Assembly: GCF_012985465.1 (NCBI RefSeq)
Contig: NZ_JAAQWN010000006.1
Coordinates: 400,561-464,560, forward strand
Reading direction: 5' to 3'
From: Pseudomonas sp. WS 5079
Lineage (GTDB): Bacteria > Pseudomonadota > Gammaproteobacteria > Pseudomonadales > Pseudomonadaceae
DNA: 64,000 nucleotides
Below are positions 7,677 to 15,788 of the stretch, in pieces. A program made the position numbers and the translations under genes. The notes below the pieces were generated by a model, which was given only the letters and a program-made list of their open reading frames with translations, was not told where the DNA came from and ran no database searches. Position 1 is the first letter of the stretch, and every line of letters starts with the position of its first letter.

Positions 7677-9104
7677 ATGTCTGCCAACGTTGCCTACCTG
7701 CAAGATTCCCAGGCGCTGGACCAACTCCAGGACCTGTTCGCTGCTCAGCGCCGCGCCTACGCGGCCAACCCGATGCCAACGGCGGCGCAGCGCCAGCAGT
7801 GGCTCAAGGCCTTGCGCGACCTGCTCAGCGATGAGCGCCAGGCGCTGATCGAGGCCATCAGCAGCGATTTCAGTCATCGCAGTGCCGACGAAACCCTGTT
7901 CGCCGAACTGATGCCCAGCCTGCATGGCATTCACTACGCCAGCAAACACCTCAAGGGCTGGATGAAACCGTCGCGCCGCGCTGTAGGTATAGCCTTCCAG
8001 CCGGCATCTGCCAAAGTGATCTATCAACCCCTGGGCGTCATCGGGGTGATCGTGCCCTGGAACTACCCGTTGTACCTGGCCATCGGCCCGCTGGTCGGCG
8101 CGTTGGCGGCGGGCAACCGGGTGATGCTCAAGCTCAGCGAATCCACCCCTGCCACTGGCCAGTTGCTCAAGACCCTGCTGGCGCAAATCTTCCCCGAAGA
8201 CCTGGTGTGCGTGGTGCTCGGCGAAGCAGAAGTGGGCATGGCGTTCTCCAAGCTGCCGTTCGATCACCTGCTGTTCACCGGTGCCACCAGCATCGGCAAG
8301 CATGTGATGCGCGCCGCCGCCGAGCACCTGACCCCGGTCACCCTGGAGCTGGGCGGTAAATCCCCGGCGATTGTCTCGGCCGATGTGCCGCTCAAGGATG
8401 CCGCTGAACGGATCGCATTCGGCAAGGCGCTGAATGCCGGGCAAACCTGTGTGGCGCCGGACTACGTGCTGGTTCCCGAAGACCGTGTGGACGGCTTCGT
8501 CGAGGCCTACACCCAGGCGGTACGTGGGTTTTATCCGACCCTGGCCGACAACCCGGACTACACCGCCATCATCAACGAGCGACAACTCGCCCGACTCAAT
8601 GCCTACGTCAAGGACGCAACCGACAAGGGCGCGACCCTGGTGCCGCTCTATGACCAGGGCCAGGCACGGCGCATGGCCCATAGCCTGCTGCTGAATGTCA
8701 GCGATGAAATGACCGTGATGCAGGACGAGATTTTCGGCCCGGTGTTGCCCATCGTGCCCTATCGCGGGATCGACCAGGCCTTTGCCTACATCAACCAACG
8801 CCCTCGCCCACTGGCGCTGTATTACTTCGGCTACAACAAGGCCGAACAGAATCGCGTACTCCACGAGACCCATTCCGGCGGCGTGTGCTTGAACGACACC
8901 CTGCTGCACGTGGCCCAGGACGATATGCCCTTTGGCGGCATCGGCCCGTCGGGCATGGGCCACTATCACGGCCATGAAGGGTTCCTCACGTTCAGCAAGG
9001 CCAAGGGGGTGCTGATCAAGCAACGCCTGAATGCGGCCAAGCTGATTTACCCACCGTATGGCAAAGCCATCCAGAAACTGATCCAGAAGCTGTTCGTGCG
9101 CTAA
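7677..9104 (+). CDS. laoC: Aldehyde dehydrogenase, LaoC / coniferyl aldehyde dehydrogenase type
   Basis: A 475-residue NAD(P)-dependent aldehyde dehydrogenase that would oxidise long-chain aldehydes made by LaoA to fatty acids. The class signature includes VPWNYPLYLAIGPL near residue 125, the general base Glu224 in LELGGKSPA and the nucleophile Cys258 in GQTCVAPDY. The C-terminal basic and hydrophobic stretch (KLIYPPYGKAIQKLIQKLF) resembles that of membrane-associated fatty aldehyde dehydrogenases. Automated pipelines often call this family coniferyl aldehyde dehydrogenase (CalB). Context next to a Tat lipoprotein, a GMC oxidoreductase and a TetR repressor makes LaoC the better name. Confidence 0.88.
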   Translation: MSANVAYLQDSQALDQLQDLFAAQRRAYAANPMPTAAQRQQWLKALRDLLSDERQALIEAISSDFSHRSADETLFAELMPSLHGIHYASKHLKGWMKPSRRAVGIAFQPASAKVIYQPLGVIGVIVPWNYPLYLAIGPLVGALAAGNRVMLKLSESTPATGQLLKTLLAQIFPEDLVCVVLGEAEVGMAFSKLPFDHLLFTGATSIGKHVMRAAAEHLTPVTLELGGKSPAIVSADVPLKDAAERIAFGKALNAGQTCVAPDYVLVPEDRVDGFVEAYTQAVRGFYPTLADNPDYTAIINERQLARLNAYVKDATDKGATLVPLYDQGQARRMAHSLLLNVSDEMTVMQDEIFGPVLPIVPYRGIDQAFAYINQRPRPLALYYFGYNKAEQNRVLHETHSGGVCLNDTLLHVAQDDMPFGGIGPSGMGHYHGHEGFLTFSKAKGVLIKQRLNAAKLIYPPYGKAIQKLIQKLFVR

Positions 9105-9132
9105 AACCGTTACCACCGGGACCACAATAAAA

Positions 9133-9678
9133 ATGAACCCTAGCCTGACTGAATCACCCGCGCTGTCACGGCGCGGCGTCTTGAAAATCGGCCTGTGCGC
9201 CAGCGCCTTCCTGGCCACCGCAGGCCTTGGCGCCAGCCTCAGCGGTTGCTCCAGCAGCACCCCCGCCAGCGGCTTTGCCATGCTGCGCAACAGCGACCTG
9301 CCGTTTTTGCGCGCAGTGATCCCGGTGTTACTCGAAGGCGCGGCCAGCGCCGAGGTAGTGGCGGCAGGCATTGAAGACACCCTGAAAAAACTCGATTACA
9401 GCCTGCAGCACCTGTCACCGGAGATGTTCAAGCTGACCCAGCAGTTGTTCGACGTACTGGGCATGGCCGTCACCCGTGGCCCGCTGACCGGCATCTGGGG
9501 CAGTTGGGAAAATGCCAGCAGCGAGCAGATCCGCAACTTCCTGCATCGCTGGGAGAACAGCTTCCTCAACCTACTGCGCATGGGCCAGGGCTCGCTGCTC
9601 AAGCTGGTGATCATGGCCTGGTACTTTCGGCCCGAGTCCTGGGCCCATTGCGGGTACCCAGGGCCACCGAAGATCTGA
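9133..9678 (+). CDS. laoB: Tat-exported lipoprotein-like partner of the GMC oxidoreductase, LaoB-like
   Basis: A 181-residue protein with a twin-arginine signal: SRRGVLK at residues 12-18, a hydrophobic stretch, then a lipobox LSGC with Cys39. It should therefore be exported folded and probably lipidated. The mature part is alpha-helical in character and recalls the small subunits of flavoprotein dehydrogenases; no metal or haem motif is visible. The next gene, encoding the FAD enzyme, has no export signal of its own, so this protein may carry it across by hitchhiking. Gaps of 28 bases upstream and 57 downstream support one operon. Confidence 0.82.
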   Translation: MNPSLTESPALSRRGVLKIGLCASAFLATAGLGASLSGCSSSTPASGFAMLRNSDLPFLRAVIPVLLEGAASAEVVAAGIEDTLKKLDYSLQHLSPEMFKLTQQLFDVLGMAVTRGPLTGIWGSWENASSEQIRNFLHRWENSFLNLLRMGQGSLLKLVIMAWYFRPESWAHCGYPGPPKI

Positions 9679-9735
9679 CCTTGGCAACCCACTTTGATAG
9701 CCACTCCGTAGCCAAAACAATAAGAGAACAAGCTA

Positions 9736-11331
9736 ATGCCCGTACCTGATGTGTTCCGCGATGGCATGGCCCGCGGCTGGAAAACCCATAACGGCGCCGC
9801 CCTCGACCAGGACATGGTGCTGGAAGCCGATGTCGCGATCATCGGCAGCGGCGCAGGCGGCGGCACTACCGCAGAGATTCTCAGCGCCGCCGGCTACAAG
9901 GTGCTGCTGATCGAAGAAGGCCCGCTCAAGACCAGCAGCGACTTCAAGCTGCTGGAAGACGAGGCCTACGCCAGCCTGTATCAGGAAGGCATCGGCCGCA
10001 TGAGCAAGGACGGCGCCATCACCATCCTGCAAGGCCGCGCCGTGGGCGGCACCACGCTGATCAACTGGACCTCGAGCTTTCGCACCCCCGACCCGACGCT
10101 GTCCCACTGGGCCAGCGAGTACGCGGTCAAGGGCCACAGCAGCGCCGAGATGGCACCGTGGTTTGAAAAGATGGAACAGCGCCTGGGCATCGCGCCCTGG
10201 GCCGTGCCGCCCAACCCCAACAACGATGTGATCCGCCAAGGCTGCGAAAAGCTCGGCTACAGCTGGCACGTGATCCCGCGCAACGTGCGCGGCTGCTTCA
10301 ACCTGGGCTATTGCGGCATGGGCTGCCCGGTCAACGCCAAGCAATCGATGCTAGTGACCACCATTCCCTCGACCCTGGAGCAAGGCGGCGAGTTGCTGTA
10401 CCTGGCCCGCGCCGAGCGCCTGAAGTTCAGCGGCGACACCATCACCAGCCTCGAATGCGTGGCCATGGATGCGCGCTGCGTAGCGCCTACCGGCCGCAAG
10501 ATCACGGTCAAAGCCAAGCATTACGTACTGGCCGGCGGCGGCATCAACAGCCCGGCGCTGTTGATGCGCTCGGACGCACCCGACCCGCATTCGCGCCTGG
10601 GCAAGCGCACGTTCCTGCATCTGGTGAATTTTTCTGCGGGGCTGTTCGACGAGGTGATCAACCCGTTCTACGGCGCGCCGCAGTCGATTTACTCCGACCA
10701 CTTCCAATGGCAGGACGGCACCACCGGCAAAATGTCCTACAAGCTCGAAGCGCCGCCGTTGCACCCGGCGCTGGCCAGCACATTGTTCGGGGGTTATGGC
10801 ACGCAGAACGCCCTGGACATGAGCCAGTTGCCCAAGACCCACGCCATGCTGGCGCTGCTGCGCGACGGCTTCCACCCCGACAGCCAGGGCGGCAGCGTCG
10901 GCCTGCGCGGCGATGGCACGCCGGTGCTCGACTATGAGGTCTCGCCCTACGCCTGGGACGGCCTGCGCCGGGCTTTCCACAGCATGGCCGAGATCCAGTT
11001 TGCCGCCGGCGCAAAGTCGGTCAAGCCGTTGCACCACGACGCGCGCTACGTCAACACACTGGCGCAGGCCCGCAGCCTGATTGACGGCCTGAACCTGGAA
11101 CTGCATCGCACCTGCCTGGGCAGCGCCCATGTGATGGGCGGTTGCGCCATGGGCGAAGAGCCGAAAAACGCCGTGGCCGACAGCCTTGGGCGGCATCACC
11201 AACTGCGTAACCTGTCGATCCACGACGGCTCGCTGTTCCCCACCAGCATCGGCGCCAACCCCCAGCTTTCGGTGTACGGCCTGACTGCGCAACTGGCGAC
11301 GGCGCTGGCTGAACGTCTGAAAACAGCATGA
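9736..11331 (+). CDS. laoA: GMC family FAD-dependent alcohol oxidoreductase, LaoA-like
   Basis: A 531-residue glucose-methanol-choline oxidoreductase. The FAD dinucleotide motif IIGSGAGGGTTAE begins near residue 35 and is followed by the VGGTTLINW stretch near 115. A cysteine-rich loop, GCFNLGYCGMGCP, near residues 187-199, is typical of the long-chain alcohol and cholesterol oxidase branch. C-terminal GMC residues are in HVMGGCAMG and IHDGSLFPTSIGANPQ. In the LaoABCR system this enzyme oxidises C12 and longer alcohols arising from alkane or alkyl sulfate breakdown. No signal peptide is seen; export would depend on LaoB. Confidence 0.88.
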   Translation: MPVPDVFRDGMARGWKTHNGAALDQDMVLEADVAIIGSGAGGGTTAEILSAAGYKVLLIEEGPLKTSSDFKLLEDEAYASLYQEGIGRMSKDGAITILQGRAVGGTTLINWTSSFRTPDPTLSHWASEYAVKGHSSAEMAPWFEKMEQRLGIAPWAVPPNPNNDVIRQGCEKLGYSWHVIPRNVRGCFNLGYCGMGCPVNAKQSMLVTTIPSTLEQGGELLYLARAERLKFSGDTITSLECVAMDARCVAPTGRKITVKAKHYVLAGGGINSPALLMRSDAPDPHSRLGKRTFLHLVNFSAGLFDEVINPFYGAPQSIYSDHFQWQDGTTGKMSYKLEAPPLHPALASTLFGGYGTQNALDMSQLPKTHAMLALLRDGFHPDSQGGSVGLRGDGTPVLDYEVSPYAWDGLRRAFHSMAEIQFAAGAKSVKPLHHDARYVNTLAQARSLIDGLNLELHRTCLGSAHVMGGCAMGEEPKNAVADSLGRHHQLRNLSIHDGSLFPTSIGANPQLSVYGLTAQLATALAERLKTA

Positions 11332-11445
11332 AAAAACCAGGTATTCGCGGTGTCTATAGTGCTTTCTTCTGAATAAGTTGACTTGGCCGACCGGGATGGC
11401 TGCGATACCATCCGGTTCCCCAACGGACTCCGCCAGGACGACGCG

Positions 11446-11925
11446 ATGAACCGAGTGTTGTACCCAGGTACCTTCGACCCGATTACCAAAGGCCATGGCG
11501 ATCTGGTCGAACGCGCCTCGCGCTTGTTCGACCATGTGATCATCGCGGTCGCGGCCAGCCCCAAGAAAAACCCGCTGTTTCCCCTGGAACAGCGCGTGGA
11601 GCTGGCCCGCGAGGTCACCAAGCACCTGCCCAACGTGGAAGTGGTGGGCTTTTCGACGCTGCTGGCGCACTTTGCCAAGGAGCAGAACGCCAATGTGTTC
11701 CTGCGTGGCCTGCGGGCGGTGTCGGACTTCGAATATGAATTCCAGCTGGCCAATATGAACCGCCAACTGGCGCCGGACGTAGAGAGCCTGTTTCTTACGC
11801 CGTCGGAGCGTTACTCGTTCATTTCCTCGACCCTGGTGCGGGAAATCGCGGCATTGGGTGGGGATATCACCAAGTTTGTGCACCCTGCGGTCGCCGATGC
11901 GCTGACGCTGCGCTTCAAGAAGTAA
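11446..11925 (+). CDS. coaD: Phosphopantetheine adenylyltransferase
   Basis: CoaD transfers AMP from ATP to 4'-phosphopantetheine, the penultimate step of coenzyme A synthesis. The 159 residues match the family length. The nucleotidyltransferase motif is FDPITKGH near residues 9-16 and the second ATP motif is SSTLVR near 127-132. I chose the ATG at 11446 because MNRVLYPGTFDPITKGH is the family start; an in-frame ATG at 11383 adds 21 residues without similarity. A TTGACT hexamer at 11378-11383 could be its -35. Confidence 0.97.
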   Translation: MNRVLYPGTFDPITKGHGDLVERASRLFDHVIIAVAASPKKNPLFPLEQRVELAREVTKHLPNVEVVGFSTLLAHFAKEQNANVFLRGLRAVSDFEYEFQLANMNRQLAPDVESLFLTPSERYSFISSTLVREIAALGGDITKFVHPAVADALTLRFKK

Positions 11926-12028
11926 GACCGCTCGACCGGCGCCCGCTCGCACTGCGGGCGCCAATGCGGCACAATTGCGCGCATTAGTTTTTCAGATGCC
12001 TTGGCAGAGCGCCCTGGCAGGAGTTTCC

Positions 12029-12280
12029 ATGTCCCTGATCATCACCGACGATTGCATCAACTGCGACGTCTGCGAACCCGAGTGCCCGAACGCTGCCATT
12101 TCCCAGGGTGAAGAGATCTACGTGATCGACCCCAACCTGTGCACCCAGTGTGTCGGCCACTACGACGAACCCCAGTGCCAGCAAGTGTGCCCGGTCGATT
12201 GCATCCCGCTGGATGAGGCACACCCTGAGACTGAAGAGCAGTTGATGGAGAAGTACCGGTTGATTACCGGTAAGGCCTGA
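12029..12280 (+). CDS. fdx: YfhL-type 2[4Fe-4S] ferredoxin
   Basis: An 83-residue ferredoxin of the Allochromatium/YfhL type. The first cluster motif is CINCDVCEPECP near residues 9-20. The second, CTQCVGHYDEPQCQQVCP (about 37-54), has the extended loop between the second and third cysteines that marks this subfamily and gives very low reduction potentials. The C-terminal alpha-helical extension (about 60-83) is also typical. I chose the ATG at 12029 (MSLIITDDC); the reading frame is open further upstream but without family similarity. It follows coaD at about 100 bases, an association common in Pseudomonas. Confidence 0.95.
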   Translation: MSLIITDDCINCDVCEPECPNAAISQGEEIYVIDPNLCTQCVGHYDEPQCQQVCPVDCIPLDEAHPETEEQLMEKYRLITGKA

Positions 12281-12305
12281 GACCTTGTGGTGGCTGGGCG
12301 GGCCT

Positions 12306-12379
12306 CATCGCGGGCAAGCCCGCTCCCACACTTGAAGGTGTTCACAAGTCAAAATGTGGGAGCGGGCTTGCCCGCGATG
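12306..12379. repeat. REP inverted pair, GGAGCGGGCTTGCCCGCGATG type
   Basis: The two 25-base arms CATCGCGGGCAAGCCCGCTC... and its reverse complement are perfect and lie tail to tail with a 24-base centre. It separates the convergent fdx and mutM genes. Confidence 0.9.
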
Positions 12380-12402
12380 ACGGCAGCCGCCGTCACACAC
12401 AA

Positions 12403-13215
12403 TCAGCTCTGGCACTTGGGGCAAAACACACTCGCCCGCTGCCCCAGCATCACATTGCGCAATTCGCTCCCGCAGACCTTGCACGCCTCGCCACCCCGAC
12501 CGTAGACAAACAGTTCCTGCTGGAAATACCCCGGCTGCCCATCGCCACCGATAAAGTCGCGCAATGTCGTACCGCCGCGCTCGATGGCGGCCGCGAGGAT
12601 GCGTTTGATCTCGATCGCCAGCTTCAGGTAACGCCCACGGGAAATGCCCTTGGCCTCCCGGCGCGGGTCGATCCCGGCGGCAAACAGCGCCTCGGTCGCG
12701 TAGATATTGCCCACCCCCACCACCACCGCGTTGTCCATGATGAACGGCTTGACCGCCATCGAGCGCCCACGGGACAGCTGGAACAGGCGCTCGCCGTCGA
12801 ACAGGTCGGTCAACGGCTCCGGCCCCAGGCGCAACAGCAGTTCGTGGTTGTGCGGGTCCTGGCTCCAGAGCATCGCGCCAAAGCGCCGGGGGTCGGTGTA
12901 GCGCAGGGCCAGGCCCGACTCCAGCTCGATATCCACATGCTCGTGCTTGGCCGCCGGCAGGCCGACTTCCACCAGGCGCAGGTTGCCCGACATGCCCAAG
13001 TGGCTGATCAAGGTGCCAACTTCGGCGTTGATCAAAAGGTACTTGGCCCGCCGCTCCACCAGCACGATGCGCTGCCCGGACAGCCGCACATCGAGGTCTT
13101 CGGGGATCGGCCAGCGCAGGCGCCGTTCACGCACCACCACGCGGCTGACCCGCTGGCCTTCCAGGTGCGGCGCAATTCCGCGCCGGGTGGTTTCGACTTC
13201 TGGCAGCTCAGGCAT
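12403..13215 (-). CDS. mutM: Formamidopyrimidine-DNA glycosylase
   Basis: MutM (Fpg) removes 8-oxoguanine and ring-opened purines and nicks the abasic site. The mature N-terminus PELPEVETTRRGI carries the catalytic Pro2 and Glu3. Lys near 57-59 lies in the KYLL stretch. The helix-two-turn-helix and the C-terminal zinc finger (CKVCGSELRN and CPKCQS, four cysteines) are intact. The 270 residues match the family. Upstream of it on the same strand is the HDOD gene, which ends 21 bases before this ATG, so the two are likely co-transcribed. Confidence 0.97.
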   Translation of the reverse strand: MPELPEVETTRRGIAPHLEGQRVSRVVVRERRLRWPIPEDLDVRLSGQRIVLVERRAKYLLINAEVGTLISHLGMSGNLRLVEVGLPAAKHEHVDIELESGLALRYTDPRRFGAMLWSQDPHNHELLLRLGPEPLTDLFDGERLFQLSRGRSMAVKPFIMDNAVVVGVGNIYATEALFAAGIDPRREAKGISRGRYLKLAIEIKRILAAAIERGGTTLRDFIGGDGQPGYFQQELFVYGRGGEACKVCGSELRNVMLGQRASVFCPKCQS

Positions 13216-13236
13216 ATTCGTCTCGCGATAGAAAGG

Positions 13237-14103
13237 TTAGTGCGCGCCCAGCTCGCGGATCGACAACTTCAGGCTCTCGAAGTCGTAGTCCGACAGGCCC
13301 ACGTAATCCAGCACCAGGTGGCCGATGCTGTCCCATTCATGGTCCACCGTCTGGTTGCCCAGCACCCGATAGGACGCGCAAATGTGCTCGGCCATCTTCA
13401 GGATCGCCAGCAGGTTTTTCAGCGGGCTGTTGCGCGCCGACTCATCGCTGAAAATCGCCAGGGCGTTGTGGTGGTTGGCGATGGCGTTGGTCACATGCTC
13501 CGGCAGGCGCCAGGACTTGGCAGTGTAGTAGCCCACCACCGCGTGGTTGGTGTGGAACGCACGGTTCTCGGTGTCGACCACCCGGCAATCGGGCCCTGCC
13601 TTGGCGTAGGAGTCTTCCAGCACGCTCATGTAGTCCGGGAAACGCTTGACCATCAGCGGCACGCCACAATCGTGGAACAGCCCCAGGGCATAAGCTTCGT
13701 CCACCGCCTGGGAGCCGGTGCGCTTGGCCAGGGTCAGGCAGGTCATCGCCACATCCTGGGCGGTGTCCCAGAACCGGTTGAGGGTGACGATGGTGTCGTC
13801 GCTCATCTCGCCCTTGATCGACTGGGCGTTGATCAGGTTGACGATCGAGCGGCTGCCCAACAGGTTCACCGCGCGCTGGATCGAGGCAATCTTGTTGCTC
13901 AGGCCGTAATACGGCGAGTTGACGATTTTCAGCAGCGAGCCAGACAGGCCGGGGTCCTGGGAGATCAGCCGCGCAATCACCTCCAGGTCCGGATCGGGCA
14001 TGTACTGCTCCATCTGCAAATCCACCATGATTTGCGGTTGGGGCGGCACGCTGATGCCTTGCAGGGCCTGTTGGATCTGTTCGGCGGAAAGCTCTTGGGA
14101 CAT
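13237..14103 (-). CDS. HDOD domain protein
   Basis: A 288-residue protein with one HDOD domain, the degenerate HD-like output domain found in bacterial signalling proteins. Characteristic stretches are LISQDPGLSGSLLKIVNSPYYGL near 45-70, KIASIQRAVNLLGSRSIVNL and the AYALGLFHDCG stretch near 140. No GGDEF, EAL, receiver or other sensory domain is fused to it. I chose the ATG at 14103 (MSQELSAEQIQQ); the frame stays open upstream through repeat sequence, which is not coding. Its role is not known to me; HDOD proteins often act in regulatory networks without enzymatic activity. Confidence 0.85.
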   Translation of the reverse strand: MSQELSAEQIQQALQGISVPPQPQIMVDLQMEQYMPDPDLEVIARLISQDPGLSGSLLKIVNSPYYGLSNKIASIQRAVNLLGSRSIVNLINAQSIKGEMSDDTIVTLNRFWDTAQDVAMTCLTLAKRTGSQAVDEAYALGLFHDCGVPLMVKRFPDYMSVLEDSYAKAGPDCRVVDTENRAFHTNHAVVGYYTAKSWRLPEHVTNAIANHHNALAIFSDESARNSPLKNLLAILKMAEHICASYRVLGNQTVDHEWDSIGHLVLDYVGLSDYDFESLKLSIRELGAH

Positions 14104-14190
14104 AAATACACACTCTGGGCTAGGGGGCGATTCTAACCCCGATGGGAACCTGACCGACACCTCAAAAGCCGGATTGGAAACCGGAGCAAA

Positions 14191-14280
14191 ATGTGGGAGC
14201 TGGCTTGCCTGCGATGGCATCGCTGCGGTGCGACAGACAGACCGAGTCGCCTGGATCGCAGGCAAGCCAGCTCCCACATG
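14191..14280. repeat. REP inverted pair, GGAGCTGGCTTGCCTGCGAT type
   Basis: Arms ATGTGGGAGCTGGCTTGCC and its complement flank a centre of about 35 bases. Located between the divergent 5' ends of the HDOD gene and rlmI, an unusual place for these elements, which here mostly sit at 3' ends. Confidence 0.88.
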
Positions 14281-14345
14281 TCCGGCGGCGCGGCCAACAA
14301 CGACACAACACGGTATACTCCCGCTCTTTTTTCCGGAGCGACGTC

Positions 14346-15542
14346 ATGTCCCTGCCAAGCCTGCGTCTCAAAGCCAACGCCGATCGTCGTTTGCGCAACG
14401 GCCACCTGTGGGTCTACAGCAACGAAATCGATGTGGCCGCCACCCCACTCCACGGCTTCCAGGCAGGCGACCAGGCCATCCTCGAAGCGGCCGGTGGCAA
14501 GACCCTGGGCATCGTGGCCATGAGCCCAAACAACCTGATCTGCGCGCGCCTGCTGTCGCGCGACATCAAGTTGCCATTGGACAAGTCGCTGCTGGTGCAC
14601 CGCCTCAACGTCGCCCTGTCCCTGCGCGACCGCTTGTTCGACAAGCCGTTCTACCGCCTGGTCTACGGCGACTCCGACCTGTTGCCGGGCCTGGTGGTCG
14701 ACCGTTTCGGCGATATCCTGGTGGTGCAGATCGCCTCGGCGACCATGGAAGCCCATAAAGAAGACGTGATCGCCGCACTGACCCAAGTGCTCAAGCCCAG
14801 CGGCATCCTGTTCAAGAACGATTCCGCCGCGCGCGACGCCGAAGGCCTCAACCGCTACGTCGAAACCGTGTTCGGCCTGGTGCCAGAGTGGGTTGCCCTG
14901 GAAGAAAACGGCGTGCAATTCGAAGCCCCGGTGATCCAGGGCCAGAAGACCGGCTGGTTCTACGACCACCGCATGAACCGTGCACGCCTGGCCCCGTATG
15001 CCAAAGGCAAGCGCGTTCTCGACCTGTACAGCTACATCGGCGGCTGGGGCGTGCAAGCTGCAGCGTTCGGCGCCAGTGAAGTGTTCTGCGTCGATGCCTC
15101 GGCCTTTGCTCTGGATGGCGTAGAGCGCAACGCCGCGCTGAACGGCGTTGCCGAGAAAATGACCTGCATCGAAGGCGACGTGTTCGAAGCCCTCAAAGAA
15201 TTGAAAGCCAGCGAAGAGCGCTTCGACGTGATCGTCGCCGACCCACCGGCCTTCATCAAACGCAAGAAAGACATGAAAAATGGCGAGGGCGCCTACCGCC
15301 GCCTGAACGAGCAAGCCATGCGCCTGCTCAGCAAGGACGGCATCCTGGTCAGCGCCTCGTGCTCCATGCACCTGCCTGAAGACGACCTGCAAAACATCCT
15401 GCTGACCAGCGCCCGCCATCTGGACCGCAATATCCAGATGCTCGAACGTGGCGGCCAGGGCCCGGACCACCCGGTGCACCCGGCGATTGCCGAGACGCGC
15501 TACATCAAGAGCATCACGTGCCGGTTGCTGCCCAATAGCTAA
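14346..15542 (+). CDS. rlmI: 23S rRNA (cytosine(1962)-C(5))-methyltransferase RlmI
   Basis: A 398-residue class I rRNA large-subunit methyltransferase. The N-terminal PUA-like domain (about 1-80, starting LPSLRLKANADRRLRNGHLWVYSNE) binds RNA. The SAM site VLDLYSYIGGWGVQAAAFGA is near 225-245, the motif DPPAFIKRKKDMKNG near 298, and a catalytic cysteine lies in SASCSMHLPE near 338. The ATG at 14346 follows a purine-rich GGAGCGACG and is the family start; the frame remains open upstream into the REP element. Product is m5C1962 in 23S rRNA by family knowledge. Confidence 0.95.
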   Translation: MSLPSLRLKANADRRLRNGHLWVYSNEIDVAATPLHGFQAGDQAILEAAGGKTLGIVAMSPNNLICARLLSRDIKLPLDKSLLVHRLNVALSLRDRLFDKPFYRLVYGDSDLLPGLVVDRFGDILVVQIASATMEAHKEDVIAALTQVLKPSGILFKNDSAARDAEGLNRYVETVFGLVPEWVALEENGVQFEAPVIQGQKTGWFYDHRMNRARLAPYAKGKRVLDLYSYIGGWGVQAAAFGASEVFCVDASAFALDGVERNAALNGVAEKMTCIEGDVFEALKELKASEERFDVIVADPPAFIKRKKDMKNGEGAYRRLNEQAMRLLSKDGILVSASCSMHLPEDDLQNILLTSARHLDRNIQMLERGGQGPDHPVHPAIAETRYIKSITCRLLPNS

Positions 15543-15559
15543 GTAACACGCAGATCAAA

Positions 15560-15653
15560 GGTGGGAGTGGGCTTGCCTGCGATAGCGGTGTATCAGTTAC
15601 AGATTTTTAATCTGTTACACCGCTATCGCAGGCAAGCCAGCTCCCACCTTTTT
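15560..15653. repeat. REP inverted pair followed by a T-run; possible rlmI terminator
   Basis: Arms beginning AGGTGGGAGTGGGCTTGCC and ending GGCAAGCCAGCTCCCACCT are nearly perfect, extended inward by GATAGCGGTGT/ACACCGCTATC. The right arm runs straight into CTTTTTTTG, so on the plus strand the structure could end rlmI transcription in an intrinsic manner. Confidence 0.8.
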
Positions 15654-15788
15654 TTGTGCAGTGTCAGAAAGATTTTCCTACCTTCGCCAGCCACGCGCCC
15701 CCAGGAAATTTCCTTCAAAGGTTTTGATTGAATTCCACTTTTTGCAGACTAGTATCGGTTTCTGGCTTTACTGCGGAAAACAAAAACA

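Noticed and set aside
7572..9380. Open minus-strand frame of about 600 codons opposite laoC
   Set aside because: Histidine- and glutamine-rich translation typical of antisense frames; it spans the laoC start and promoter.
10351..11964. Long minus-strand frame opposite laoA and coaD
   Set aside because: Crosses two well-supported genes and an intergenic region with no protein motif.
12844..14136. Long plus-strand frame opposite mutM and the HDOD gene
   Set aside because: Runs across two genes with diagnostic motifs on the other strand.
14133..15479. Long minus-strand frame opposite rlmI
   Set aside because: Antisense shadow that continues into a REP element.
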